A stretch of DNA of 37,553 bases from Rhodospirillales bacterium (GTDB lineage: Bacteria > Pseudomonadota > Alphaproteobacteria > Acetobacterales > Acetobacteraceae): contig JAGXAO010000008.1 in NCBI GenBank assembly GCA_018971565.1, positions 1 to 37,553 of the forward strand, written 5' to 3'. The notes beneath the pieces were generated by a model that searched no databases, was not told where the DNA came from, and was given only the letters and a program-made list of their open reading frames with translations. A program made the position numbers and the translations under genes. Within the stretch, counting starts at the first letter, position 1. Each line of letters opens with the position of its first letter. Positions 25,502-32,907 of this stretch are shown here, piece after piece.

Positions 25502-26323
25502 ATGCCTAAAGTTATGGTGGTTACCTCAGGCAAGGGGGGTGTGGGTAAAACCACAAGCAGCGCTTCGCTCGGCGCGGCACTCGCGCAGAACGGCCAGAAT
25601 GTCGTGCTCATCGATTTCGATGTTGGTCTGCGTAACCTCGACCTGGTTATGGGGGCTGAGCGCCGCGTGGTGTACGACCTCGTTAATGTGGTTCAGGGCG
25701 ACGCCAAGCTGGCGCAGGCGCTCATCCGAGACAAGCGGCTCGATAGATTATCTCTGCTGCCAGCCTCGCAAACGCGTGACAAGGATGCATTGACCGAGGA
25801 CGGCGTGCAGGCCGTGATCGAGGAGCTGAAGGAAAAATTCGACTGGATTATTTGCGACAGCCCCGCCGGTATTGAGAAAGGCGCGCAGCTTGCCATGCGT
25901 TTCGCCGACATGGCGGTGGTTGTCACCAATCCGGAAGTCTCCTCGGTTCGTGATTCAGACCGTATTATCGGTATGCTGGATTCCAAAACCTTTCGCGCTG
26001 AAAATGGCGAGAATTTCGAGAAACATCTGCTGCTGACCCGTTATAACGCTGCCCGCGCCGCGCGCGGCGAGATGTTAAATGTGAAAGACGTTCTGGACAT
26101 CCTCGCCATTCCACTGCTTGGCATTGTTCCTGAAAGCCCGGATGTGCTGAACGCCTCCAATCTGGGTTGCCCGGTGACGCTGCATATGCCGGAATCCAGC
26201 GCCGCCAGGGCCTATGCTGAAGCCGCCCGCAGGCTTTGCGGTGAGAAGCTGGCGGTGGTGGAGCCGGTGGAACGCAGAGGCCTGATAAACCGCCTGTTTG
26301 GGCGGAAGGCTGCTTTAGCATGA
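25502..26323 (+). CDS. minD: Septum-site ATPase MinD
   Basis: A 273-residue ParA/MinD-family ATPase. The deviant Walker A motif is [12 protein letters not shown] (residues 10-21), the MinD switch region reads [18 protein letters not shown], and [15 protein letters not shown] is Walker B and beyond. The C-terminal [12 protein letters not shown] is the amphipathic membrane-targeting helix. ATP-bound MinD recruits MinC to the membrane and is released by MinE. The stop overlaps the minE start by 4 bp, a normal arrangement. Confidence 0.97.
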   Translation: MPKVMVVTSGKGGVGKTTSSASLGAALAQNGQNVVLIDFDVGLRNLDLVMGAERRVVYDLVNVVQGDAKLAQALIRDKRLDRLSLLPASQTRDKDALTEDGVQAVIEELKEKFDWIICDSPAGIEKGAQLAMRFADMAVVVTNPEVSSVRDSDRIIGMLDSKTFRAENGENFEKHLLLTRYNAARAARGEMLNVKDVLDILAIPLLGIVPESPDVLNASNLGCPVTLHMPESSAARAYAEAARRLCGEKLAVVEPVERRGLINRLFGRKAALA

Positions 26324-26583
26324 GCATTTTTGGTTTTCTCACCCGCGCGCGCTCTGCCCCAGTCGCTCGTGATCGGTTGCAGATATTGCTCGCCCATGAG
26401 CGTAGGGCATCTGGCCGCTCAGATCTCGTGACAATTCTGCGTGAGGAAATTCTGGCCGTTATCGCCAAGCATATGTCGATCGACCACGACAAGGTAAGTG
26501 TGAAGCTCGACTGTGGCGACAATGTTTCGACATTGGAAGTAAATGTCGAGTTGCAGGAAGTTCCTAAGGCGACTGCAAACTAG
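26320..26583 (+). CDS. minE: Cell division topological specificity factor MinE
   Basis: An 87-residue MinE. Its N-terminal membrane-targeting and anti-MinCD part begins [19 protein letters not shown] and includes [10 protein letters not shown], the contact helix for MinD. The C-terminal topological-specificity domain includes [13 protein letters not shown] and [16 protein letters not shown]. It stimulates MinD ATPase and drives pole-to-pole patterning. It is translationally coupled to minD and ends the operon; a weak inverted repeat (AGCATTT / AAATGCT) follows the stop but has no U-run. Confidence 0.95.
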   Translation: MSIFGFLTRARSAPVARDRLQILLAHERRASGRSDLVTILREEILAVIAKHMSIDHDKVSVKLDCGDNVSTLEVNVELQEVPKATAN

Positions 26584-27067
26584 AGCATTTAACGCGAGCC
26601 GACGCGAACGCAAATGCTTTGGCACCGGCTTGTGATAGCCTTATCCGATTTGTAAAATCGTCATTGGTACCTTACGCGTCCGAGAATAAGGGCATGGAAG
26701 ACGGAGCATTTCAAAAACTGGACCAATTTCATGGCTTCAGTTTTTGCGGGCCGCGCATTACGGATGATGTGGGTACCATGGATTATGTTCAACCATGCAT
26801 CTTAGCCCACTAAGCTGCTTCAGCTGTTATCGATTAGGCTAATACTCAAAAGCCAAAGTCGAAAGCGCATAAATATCGTGTTAAGGTAGATTATATTGTC
26901 ATTGTTAAAGCTAGAGATTGTAGAAATTTGAATCGGCATACGTCCAAGTAATTATTTAATTCCGTAGATTTGATTTGTATCGGCTTTTGCCCGAAGCTAT
27001 AATTCACTCGCTGCTTGCCTGAGCAAATGTTGTTAGAGCAATTTTCTCCATGCTTTAGGAGGGCGGA
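26584..27067. other. AT-rich gene-free region between minE and the sigma-54 activator
   Basis: No supported gene lies in these 484 bases. A 64-codon frame at 26619-26813 has no ribosome site and no family features. GC content falls sharply here, and the remaining 5.6 kb to the right stays AT-richer than the min operon, so this may be the left border of an acquired segment. The only clear signal is the promoter at 26975-27003. Confidence 0.5.
26975..27003 (+). promoter_or_regulatory. Sigma-70 promoter for the sigma-54 activator gene
   Basis: A perfect TATAAT at 26998-27003 is preceded by TTGTAT at 26975-26980 with the ideal 17-bp spacer. Transcription would start near 27010, giving a leader of about 58 nt before the ATG at 27068. 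The activator therefore appears to be made from a housekeeping promoter, while the genes it likely controls use sigma-54. Confidence 0.6.
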
Positions 27068-28144
27068 ATGGCAAGTTTTCAATCCACAAACTTTAATGGC
27101 CTACTAAAAAAACCTGAGTCAATTTGTCGCCCCCAACAAGTAAATCCTCCAGCTCAGGCTGCCGAACGTCATGAAAGCATTGCATCGCAACAGGAGTTTT
27201 TTATCGGCGAATGCCCGGCGATGCAGCAGGTTTTTTCTCGCATCCGGCGCTATGCTCAGGTTGATGCGCCAGTCCTGATTTCGGGCGAAACCGGCACAGG
27301 AAAAGAGCTTGCCGCACGGGCCATTCATCAACGCTCTGCACGGGCCGCAATGCCTTTCGTGGCAATCAATTGTGCCGCCTTGCCGCCGACATTGATTGAG
27401 TCGGAATTATTTGGCTATGAAAAAGGGGCATTCACCGGTGCCGTAGCGCGCAAGTTAGGGCTGATTGAGCGCGCTGATGGCGGCACGTTGTTCCTGGACG
27501 AGGTTGGTGATCTACCGCACGATCTTCAGGCACATATGCTGAGATTTTTGCAGGAAGGCACAATCACACGGTTGGGGGGGCACCAGTCCATCCGTGTCAA
27601 TACACGGGTCATCTCGGCTTCTCATGTAGACCTTGAAGCCGGAATTGAGTCGGGTGATTTTCGAGATGACCTGTATTACCGTCTCAATGTTCTGCTTTTA
27701 CGCATGCCCTCATTGCGTGAGCGTGAGGGCGATGTATTGGTATTAGTGGCATATTTTCTACGGCGGATATCACAAGAGCTTGGGGTGGAGGGGGTTGAGT
27801 TAACCCCGGCCGCGCGCGCTACAATCCTTGCTCATAATTGGCCTGGTAATGTCAGGGAGTTAATTGCCGCCATCCGCCGTGCAGTGGTAATGAACTCTGG
27901 CGGCGCGATCAACGTTGAAGATCTCGCCCTTCGTTCGCGTCTGGTCAAGCGTCCCGTCAATGCCTATCTGCCACGCGCGCGTCAGCCCGGGCCAGATGAA
28001 GAATACGCCGCGTATATGCAGGCACTTGGCCGGCACCGGAACAATATAACCAAGGCCGCTGCAGAGCTGGGTGTTTCTCGTGTTACTTTTTATCGGAAAC
28101 TGAAGCGCCATAACGCAAAATCATCTGCCGACTGTGAAAAGTAA
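27068..28144 (+). CDS. PspF-like sigma-54 enhancer-binding activator without a receiver domain
   Basis: A 358-residue bacterial enhancer-binding protein. The AAA+ domain begins near residue 45 ([12 protein letters not shown]), with Walker A GETGTGKE (73-80), the sigma-54-contacting GAFTGA loop (120-125), Walker B GGTLFLDE (138-145) and an arginine-finger region with [20 protein letters not shown]. The C-terminal Fis-type helix-turn-helix is at about 325-352: [21 protein letters not shown]. The first 44 residues show no receiver or GAF domain, so activity must be controlled by amount or by a partner, as for PspF. AGGAGG precedes the ATG. It converges on the secreted-protein operon, whose promoter is a sigma-54 type 3 kb away, making it the obvious candidate activator. 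Confidence 0.92.
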   Translation: MASFQSTNFNGLLKKPESICRPQQVNPPAQAAERHESIASQQEFFIGECPAMQQVFSRIRRYAQVDAPVLISGETGTGKELAARAIHQRSARAAMPFVAINCAALPPTLIESELFGYEKGAFTGAVARKLGLIERADGGTLFLDEVGDLPHDLQAHMLRFLQEGTITRLGGHQSIRVNTRVISASHVDLEAGIESGDFRDDLYYRLNVLLLRMPSLREREGDVLVLVAYFLRRISQELGVEGVELTPAARATILAHNWPGNVRELIAAIRRAVVMNSGGAINVEDLALRSRLVKRPVNAYLPRARQPGPDEEYAAYMQALGRHRNNITKAAAELGVSRVTFYRKLKRHNAKSSADCEK

Positions 28145-28168
28145 AATTCAATACAGAATGTTTTGTAA

Positions 28169-28513
28169 CTATCTCGTTAAGCCGTTTACAGTGATGGTTA
28201 CCATGCCGTTGCCGGCGTTTTGTATTTGCCCTGGTGGCTTCAACTCGTCCCACAAAGTTATGGTTCCTGCTGGGGAGGCAGAGCTGCCAAGCCCAGGGCC
28301 CTGAAGACCGCCACCTTTAATTTGATTCATGGATTGATTTGGCAGCGGTACGAGCATCAAATTGGCTATGTCGACAATATCGGCGTATGGCGCAAGCATC
28401 TTGGCCTGCGCAGGCAGCCCCGCGCAAAAAAACAGAACAGCACTCGCCAGGGTTAGGATGGAAATACGCCTGGGGGCTTTACGCAAGCAACTGCTTACTG
28501 AAAATTTCGCCAT
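28169..28513 (-). CDS. Small exported protein, last gene of the Fap-like operon
   Basis: A 114-residue protein with a strong Sec signal peptide (RRISILTLASAVLFFCAG, cleavage after AQA). The mature part is about 77 residues, with ANLMLVPLPNQSMNQIKGGG, a glycine-rich centre, and the ending GQIQNAGNGMVTITVNG. That ending echoes the terminal QNxGN...TVNI pattern of the protein encoded at 29951-30319, which suggests related secreted subunits. AAGGA lies 7 nt before the ATG. It converges on the sigma-54 activator gene with 24 bp between them. It may be a minor subunit or nucleator of the proposed fibre; no homologue is recognised with certainty. Confidence 0.72.
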   Translation of the reverse strand: MAKFSVSSCLRKAPRRISILTLASAVLFFCAGLPAQAKMLAPYADIVDIANLMLVPLPNQSMNQIKGGGLQGPGLGSSASPAGTITLWDELKPPGQIQNAGNGMVTITVNGLTR

Positions 28514-28573
28514 ATCATATCCTTGTTCGGCAGCAGCCTGTCAAAAGGCCAATGCTGAATTGCCAAACAGCAC

Positions 28574-29191
28574 TCACTTGAAAGCACTACCACCATAATA
28601 CATCCCAGCGCGAGCATTTGCAAAAGATTGTTGCTGGTTCAAAAACTGTGCTAAACTAGATATCCCTATATTTGCCGTTGCCGCCACGCTTATGCTTGTG
28701 TTGTTGGCCGTATTTGTTGTGATGTTGGTGATTCCACCGGCACCAAACTGAGTATTGATAACGGTTAAGCCGTTGTTTCCCTGTGTGACGATATTGATCG
28801 GCCCGCGCGCGGAAGGCGTTGCCGTTTGGGTGTTTCCGGTGGTATCAGTTACTTGCACGCTGGCTTGTGGGGTGCTGACAGACGGCAGCGATATTTGCTT
28901 CGTGCCGGTTACGGCTGCTGCGGTGAGATCGATTGTCGGCACCTCAATGCTTTTGACGATGATACCGTTTATAGTCTCCTGCTGTCTAAATCCAAAACTG
29001 ATCGAGAAGGCATGGCCAAAATCGAATCCACCCCTTATGCCCGCGAGTGCGGTGGTGCTAAGCTCCTGGCTTGCTAGGCCGAGCGTTGCAACAGGGCCTG
29101 GATGGTTTGGGGGGGTGGCAAAAGCCGCAATATTTATCGAGGGCAATAATGCCGTAACAAGGTAGCTTATTGATTTTATTTGCGAGATCAT
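28574..29191 (-). CDS. Exported N/T/Q-rich protein of the Fap-like operon
   Basis: A 205-residue protein with an N-terminal signal peptide (YLVTALLPSINIAAFA). The mature protein is low in charge and rich in Thr, Asn, Ile, Gly and Ser. It contains ALAGIRGGFDFGHAFSISFG and then beta-prone repeats: INIVTQGNNGLTVINTQFG followed by ITNITTNTANNTSISVAA. GIRGGF recalls the MRAGF site of the 29951-30319 protein, in each case soon after the signal peptide. GGAGA precedes the ATG. It lies between the C39 peptidase and the last small gene. By content and position it is comparable with an accessory subunit of a functional amyloid system (FapE-like), an inference rather than a recognised family match. Confidence 0.75.
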   Translation of the reverse strand: MISQIKSISYLVTALLPSINIAAFATPPNHPGPVATLGLASQELSTTALAGIRGGFDFGHAFSISFGFRQQETINGIIVKSIEVPTIDLTAAAVTGTKQISLPSVSTPQASVQVTDTTGNTQTATPSARGPINIVTQGNNGLTVINTQFGAGGITNITTNTANNTSISVAATANIGISSLAQFLNQQQSFANARAGMYYGGSAFK

Positions 29192-29218
29192 GTGATGTCT
29201 CCTTTCGGGACAATCCAG

Positions 29219-29929
29219 CTAGAATTTTTCAAGGTCGGGCACGCTAACCTGTTGTAATGCACTTAAGGTGACCATGAATTGTGCAAGGTCAAGCGGCGCA
29301 CCTGGCTCTCCCGACCAGTCCGTGCCATTGTTGAAATCTGAACGCGCGGTTGAGATGTTGGCGAGGATGATAAAAAAGATGCCAGACCATTGCTTTTGGA
29401 ACACGGAAGCAGAAACCCTGCGCAGGCCAATCGCTGGGTCTGCAAGCAGCACTTCTCCTCTGCGAATACCACGCAATACAACAAAATGCTTGTAGCCGTT
29501 TTCGTTGATCAGCACGATCGAGGGAATACGGATCTGCGCCAGTTTTTCCAGCGGCGCACGAAATCCACCAGATGGTATACCACGGCGGCTGAGGTAGTTT
29601 TTCATATCCAATAAGGAGAAGCCGGATTCCTGAATGGCGGTGCGGTCACCGTTCAAAAACATGTCTGTGAATACAGAGGTTTCGCTGGCCTGGATATGGT
29701 AGGTGTATAAAAGCAAAGTCGCCAAGGCTGCGGATCCGCACGAGAAATCATATTTCTGTTTTACGACCGTTTTGAATTTAAGAGCCTGAAAGCTCTGCAC
29801 GTTGAGATTAGCCGAGCCTGCGCCAGTTGCCAGCCCATTGAAAGAAATCTGCTCACCCCGCGCATTGTGCGCTATGGGCAACGGAAATATCATGGTGATA
29901 AGTACCAAAGCCTTTGCGATCTGTTTCAT
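29219..29929 (-). CDS. Exported C39-family cysteine peptidase (FapD-like)
   Basis: A 236-residue exported peptidase. Signal peptide: KALVLITMIFPLPIAHNARG. The C39 core has Cys64 in KQKYDFSCGSAALATLL, His148 in NGYKHFVVLRGI and Asp164 in VLLADPAIG, so the catalytic Cys-His-Asp set is complete. There is no ABC transporter attached, unlike bacteriocin exporters. Stand-alone exported C39 peptidases of this type are found in Fap amyloid operons (FapD), where they help process or secrete fibre subunits. Two neighbouring exported proteins carry short Gly-containing sites (MRAGF, GIRGGF) soon after their signal peptides that are possible cleavage points. The ATG at 29929 has AGGGG upstream. Confidence 0.85.
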   Translation of the reverse strand: MKQIAKALVLITMIFPLPIAHNARGEQISFNGLATGAGSANLNVQSFQALKFKTVVKQKYDFSCGSAALATLLLYTYHIQASETSVFTDMFLNGDRTAIQESGFSLLDMKNYLSRRGIPSGGFRAPLEKLAQIRIPSIVLINENGYKHFVVLRGIRRGEVLLADPAIGLRRVSASVFQKQWSGIFFIILANISTARSDFNNGTDWSGEPGAPLDLAQFMVTLSALQQVSVPDLEKF

Positions 29930-29950
29930 CGTCGGGCCCCTGGGCAGCAC

Positions 29951-30319
29951 TTAATGCACTGTTATGTTCACGGTCATACTGCTTTGCAATAACGAATTAT
30001 TGCCGGTGTTCTGTATTACAGTCGTCAAGCCGGTGTTGCCATTAACTGACTGACCAGTTGAGATCGATCCCGTTAAAGAATTGTTGGCGCTATTTCCCGT
30101 ATCGATACCAAGATTAACGGCTCCAACCACCCCAAACCCGGCACGCATTTTTGACAATTGCGCGCTGCTGACTGGGCTGGCGCCGAGACTGGAAACTATA
30201 GCACTGCTTGCGCTCGTGTCAAGGCCGCTGCTTAACGTAGAAGCAGCGGCAGGAAGCATGAATATTGAAAACGCGCCGGCAAAGGTAAGAGGCATTATCA
30301 AGATTTTTGTGTTTTTCAC
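29951..30319 (-). CDS. Small exported amyloid-like subunit (Fap-like)
   Basis: A 122-residue protein, signal peptide KNTKILIMPLTFAGAFSIFM ending near AAAS. The mature part is almost free of charged residues and very rich in Ser, Asn, Gly and Thr. After QLSKMRAGFGVVGAVNLGID come the repeats NSANNSLTGSISTGQSVNGN and GLTTVIQNTGNNSLLQSSMT, ending VNITVH. The V-x-QNTG-x-x-SL-x-Q step also ends the protein encoded at 30436-31017. The start is the GTG at 30319, set by AGGAG 6-7 nt upstream. It lies behind a very stable intercistronic hairpin. A role as fibre subunit or nucleator, comparable with FapB, is inferred from composition and neighbours. Confidence 0.78.
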   Translation of the reverse strand: MKNTKILIMPLTFAGAFSIFMLPAAASTLSSGLDTSASSAIVSSLGASPVSSAQLSKMRAGFGVVGAVNLGIDTGNSANNSLTGSISTGQSVNGNTGLTTVIQNTGNNSLLQSSMTVNITVH

Positions 30320-30371
30320 AGGCACCTCCTAAAGGAAGACGGCTTCTCCTGCTGCATTGTAAAGCCTAACG

Positions 30372-30418
30372 GCGCGGTGCCTGCATGGCGGGTGGAACGC
30401 CATGCAGGCGAGCCGCGC
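30372..30418 (-). repeat. Large intercistronic hairpin after the first gene of the secreted-protein operon
   Basis: A perfect 12-bp inverted repeat, GCCTGCATGGCG at 30379-30390 and its complement at 30398-30409 with a 7-nt loop, is extended by a second 6-bp stem (30372-30377 with 30413-30418). It lies between the stop of the first gene (30436) and the start of the second (30319). There is no U-run after it in the direction of transcription, so it is better read as an mRNA stabiliser or attenuator that raises the first gene's level over the rest than as a simple terminator. Confidence 0.7.
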
Positions 30419-30435
30419 GGCCCCTTCTTCGGCTG

Positions 30436-31017
30436 TTAGAAGCCGTTGAAGCCAGTGCTGCCGCCGCCAACATAGGAACCAAGCGCAACAGAGTTTTGCT
30501 GAAGAGATCCAATGCCGGTGTTCTGCTCAACAGTATTGATGCCTGATACGCCATTATTGGCATAGCTCATCGATGCATCGCCGCTCGCCACCAACGCGCC
30601 GCCGCTGCTTCCATGATGACCATCCTCTCCTTGCATACCACTACCGCCACCAGAGAATGTAAGCTTGCTGACTGAACCGGTATTGCCAGAAGTTGCAAAC
30701 GTAACATTCATATGTGTGTCGGTCTTTGTGTCGCTCAGGGACACACTGCCAACAGAAACCAGCGTCTTCGTGACATCAAGTGAATTATTGGAATTACTTG
30801 TCAGAGTATTGTCATTGGCATTAACTGAAGTGGCGCCGGTTGTGGCGGCACTGCTTCCGTCGGCAGCACCTGCGTTGCCGACCACAGGTATCGACGTCAA
30901 AGTGGTGGTAGTGCTGGAGCCGCCACCTGGGCCTCCAGGGCCGCCATGCGGGTCAGCAAATGCCAGACCGCCAGCAAGCAAAAAGATCGTCGAACTCGCG
31001 AGGAATACTGAGCGCAT
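30436..31017 (-). CDS. Exported Gly/Ser/Asn/Thr-rich protein, first gene of the sigma-54-driven operon
   Basis: A 193-residue protein with a signal peptide (SVFLASSTIFLLAGGLAFA). The mature sequence starts with a PHGGPGGPGGG run, then a long low-complexity region rich in Ser, Thr, Asn, Gly and Val, typical of secreted beta-rich fibres. It ends with GINTVEQNTGIGSLQQNSV, the same QNTG step as the next gene, and a glycine-rich tail. Only about a tenth of residues are charged. It is the first gene after the sigma-54 promoter and is followed by a strong hairpin, which suggests it is the most highly made product, perhaps the main structural subunit (FapC- or FapA-like). No repeat unit identical to the published Pseudomonas FapC repeats was recognised. 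Confidence 0.78.
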   Translation of the reverse strand: MRSVFLASSTIFLLAGGLAFADPHGGPGGPGGGSSTTTTLTSIPVVGNAGAADGSSAATTGATSVNANDNTLTSNSNNSLDVTKTLVSVGSVSLSDTKTDTHMNVTFATSGNTGSVSKLTFSGGGSGMQGEDGHHGSSGGALVASGDASMSYANNGVSGINTVEQNTGIGSLQQNSVALGSYVGGGSTGFNGF

Positions 31018-31091
31018 GGAATTTCTCCGTTCGGTGTTGCCGTTTAATTAGTTTTTCATGGCCATTCCGTGCTCGGCCACGTCAGGTATTC

Positions 31092-31107
31092 AGCAACTTC
31101 CGTGCCA
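31092..31107 (-). promoter_or_regulatory. Sigma-54 (-24/-12) promoter of the secreted-protein operon
   Basis: Read on the minus strand, the site is TGGCACGGAAGTTGCT, matching the sigma-54 consensus TGGCAC-N5-TTGCW at every conserved position, with GG and GC at the required spacing. Transcription would start near 31081, about 64 nt before the ATG at 31017. A sigma-54 activator is encoded at the other end of the locus. Confidence 0.88.
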
Positions 31108-31193
31108 AGAGTTTATATACCGAAGCTTGTGCATTTAATCCTGGTCTTTAAGGCCTTACCGCGAAGTCTTTATCGCATAAGATAAACTAAAAC

Positions 31194-31251
31194 TGTAAGC
31201 GAGTTGTAAACTGTTTACAGTAGCCTGTAATAAAATTTGTAAGGTTTACAA
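31194..31251. promoter_or_regulatory. Phased palindromic upstream activator sites
   Basis: TGTAAACTGTTTACA at 31205-31219 is a perfect palindrome with 7-bp arms. TTGTAAGGTTTACAA at 31237-31251 is a second, 6-of-7 copy. Single TGTAA half-sites lie at 31194 and 31226. The TGTAA starts are 11, 21 and 12 bp apart, close to whole helical turns. The block is about 110-170 bp upstream of the predicted sigma-54 start at 31081, the usual distance for an enhancer bound by an activator with a Fis-type helix-turn-helix. It also lies in front of the divergent barrel gene. Confidence 0.7.
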
Positions 31252-31351
31252 TTTTGTTGCGAAGCACAAAAGAAAAACTCTTGTGGATTCAGAAATGATT
31301 ATGGTTTATGTGGTAATGTAATTTCATAAATTAAAACGAGTGGGGCGCGTC

Positions 31352-32731
31352 ATGCAAGCCTACTTCGTTAAGGCGAAGCTTACGTTACCTTTGCGCGGCG
31401 CTGGCATTTTTTTGCAAGGTCGGAGCCGCGTTGCCGCATTGCCGTTCATTATGCTGGTTTGCACGGCGGCGGCTGTTCCTGCGCAAGCCAAAACAACAAA
31501 AAATGATATAGAAAATCTAGAGGCGTCCATCGTGGCGCAGCAGGTGAAACTGGAAGAGATGCAGCAGCAGCTTGCGGAGCAAGCATTGCAATTGCAGCGG
31601 CAGCAAGCGCTGTTGGATGATGATATGGCCAGCCTTCGCGCCGCCGGGCAAGTGCCGCAGAACCAAAAGCAGACACTAACACAACAGGCTGTGCAGCCGC
31701 CGCAACCATCTGAGGAGGTGGCGGGCGCTGAACAGCAGCAGGCTCAGGCCGAAAACCAACAGGCGCAAACCAAAGTCATTCTGCAATCCTCAAGTGTGCT
31801 TTCAGGCGCGGGCGGCGTGCTTACGCCAAAGGGTCAACTCGTAATAGACCCATCAGTAGAATATGATTATTGGGCACAGAACCAACTCAATCTCAACGGC
31901 TTTACGATCATCCCAGGTATTACCTTCGGAAATATTTTTATTTCGCATGTGGACCAGCGTTACGTTATGCCAGCGCTTACGCTGAGATATGGCATTACCA
32001 ACAGTCTCGAAGTTAATTTGAAAGTGCCTTATGTGTTAGGTTGGGGCAACACTACAGCGCAGCAGGCGGGCGCTTCTGCGTTGCCGCTTACCGCGGGCTC
32101 TAATGCCGCAAGCATTGGGGATATTCAGTTTGGCGCATCTTATCAATTTAATAGCGGTGATAATGGCTGGCCGATTTTTGTTGGTAATCTGGTGTTTAAA
32201 ACCGCGACGGGGCAAAACCCGTATGAGGTTCCAATCTACAACGCTTTGAATACCAATAATCAGCTTCTGTTCGGTATTCCAAAAAAACTTCCCACGGGCA
32301 CGGGGTTTTACGCGCTGGAGCCGAGCTTAACCGTTTTCTATCCCACTGCGCCCGGCGTACTTTTTGCTAATTTTCAATACATCAAGAGTTTTAGCCATAC
32401 CTTTATTATTCCAAATGTTGGTGGCGGCCCTGGAACGCCCGTGAATCTCTCGCCTGGCTCGGCCGTGGCGGCTACATTTGGGTTGGGCTTTGCTTTGAAC
32501 GACAAAGCCTCTATGACGCTGAGTTATCAGGAGGAACACGTGTTTCCTGCCCGTGCAGGCGGCTCGCAGATTACCGGTTCGTCGTACGATTTTGGAACCT
32601 TCAATTTTGGGCTTGGTTATACCCTTTCACGCAGAACCAGCGTGAATGTTGGGGTAGGAATTGGTGCCGGGCCCTATGCGCCAGTTGCGAAGGTATTGAT
32701 TGAAGTGCCCGTGCACATGAATCTTTTCTAA
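31352..32731 (+). CDS. Outer-membrane beta-barrel protein with N-terminal coiled coil (FapF-like)
   Basis: A 459-residue exported protein. The signal peptide follows a long N-region (VAALPFIMLVCTAAAVPAQA). A coiled coil of about 45 residues comes next (DIENLEASIVAQQVKLEEMQ onward), then a Gln/Ala-rich linker. From about residue 150 to the end it is an aromatic-rich beta-barrel of the phenol-degradation-MetA/transporter type, with alternating strands and a terminal Phe (VPVHMNLF). FapF, the outer-membrane secretion channel of Fap amyloid systems, has the same order: coiled coil, plug/linker, barrel. It is divergent from the operon across the shared activator sites. The ATG at 31352 follows GGGG; a GTG at 31340 is also possible. 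No sigma-54 promoter was found on its side. Confidence 0.83.
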   Translation: MQAYFVKAKLTLPLRGAGIFLQGRSRVAALPFIMLVCTAAAVPAQAKTTKNDIENLEASIVAQQVKLEEMQQQLAEQALQLQRQQALLDDDMASLRAAGQVPQNQKQTLTQQAVQPPQPSEEVAGAEQQQAQAENQQAQTKVILQSSSVLSGAGGVLTPKGQLVIDPSVEYDYWAQNQLNLNGFTIIPGITFGNIFISHVDQRYVMPALTLRYGITNSLEVNLKVPYVLGWGNTTAQQAGASALPLTAGSNAASIGDIQFGASYQFNSGDNGWPIFVGNLVFKTATGQNPYEVPIYNALNTNNQLLFGIPKKLPTGTGFYALEPSLTVFYPTAPGVLFANFQYIKSFSHTFIIPNVGGGPGTPVNLSPGSAVAATFGLGFALNDKASMTLSYQEEHVFPARAGGSQITGSSYDFGTFNFGLGYTLSRRTSVNVGVGIGAGPYAPVAKVLIEVPVHMNLF

Positions 32732-32863
32732 CGCTGTTGCCAGGCGGCGCCGTTATTGCCCCTCCTGAAGGAAGACACTGTAATTTTCTGCTCAAATTTC
32801 GGTGGAAAGCAGGGCTTTCAGCATTATCCGGCAGGCCAAGATAATTAGGGGATAATCTGGAAG

Positions 32864-32895
32864 TCAGGTGGAATCCGGGCAAGGAGCCCACCTGA
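32864..32895 (+). terminator. Hairpin terminator after the barrel gene
   Basis: TCAGGTGG at 32864-32871 pairs with CCACCTGA at 32888-32895 across a 16-nt loop, followed by TTTCGTTTT on the plus strand. It lies between two convergent genes, but the T-rich tail favours the plus direction. It also falls just past the stop of the convergent outer-membrane protein gene. Confidence 0.55.
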
Positions 32896-32907
32896 TTTCG
32901 TTTTGGT

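Noticed and set aside
26619-26813. Short 64-codon plus-strand frame after minE
   Set aside because: No ribosome site, no recognisable features, and AT-rich non-coding character.
31252-31351. A second sigma-54 promoter for the divergent barrel gene
   Set aside because: No GG-N10-GC arrangement was found in the plus direction between the palindromes and the start codon.
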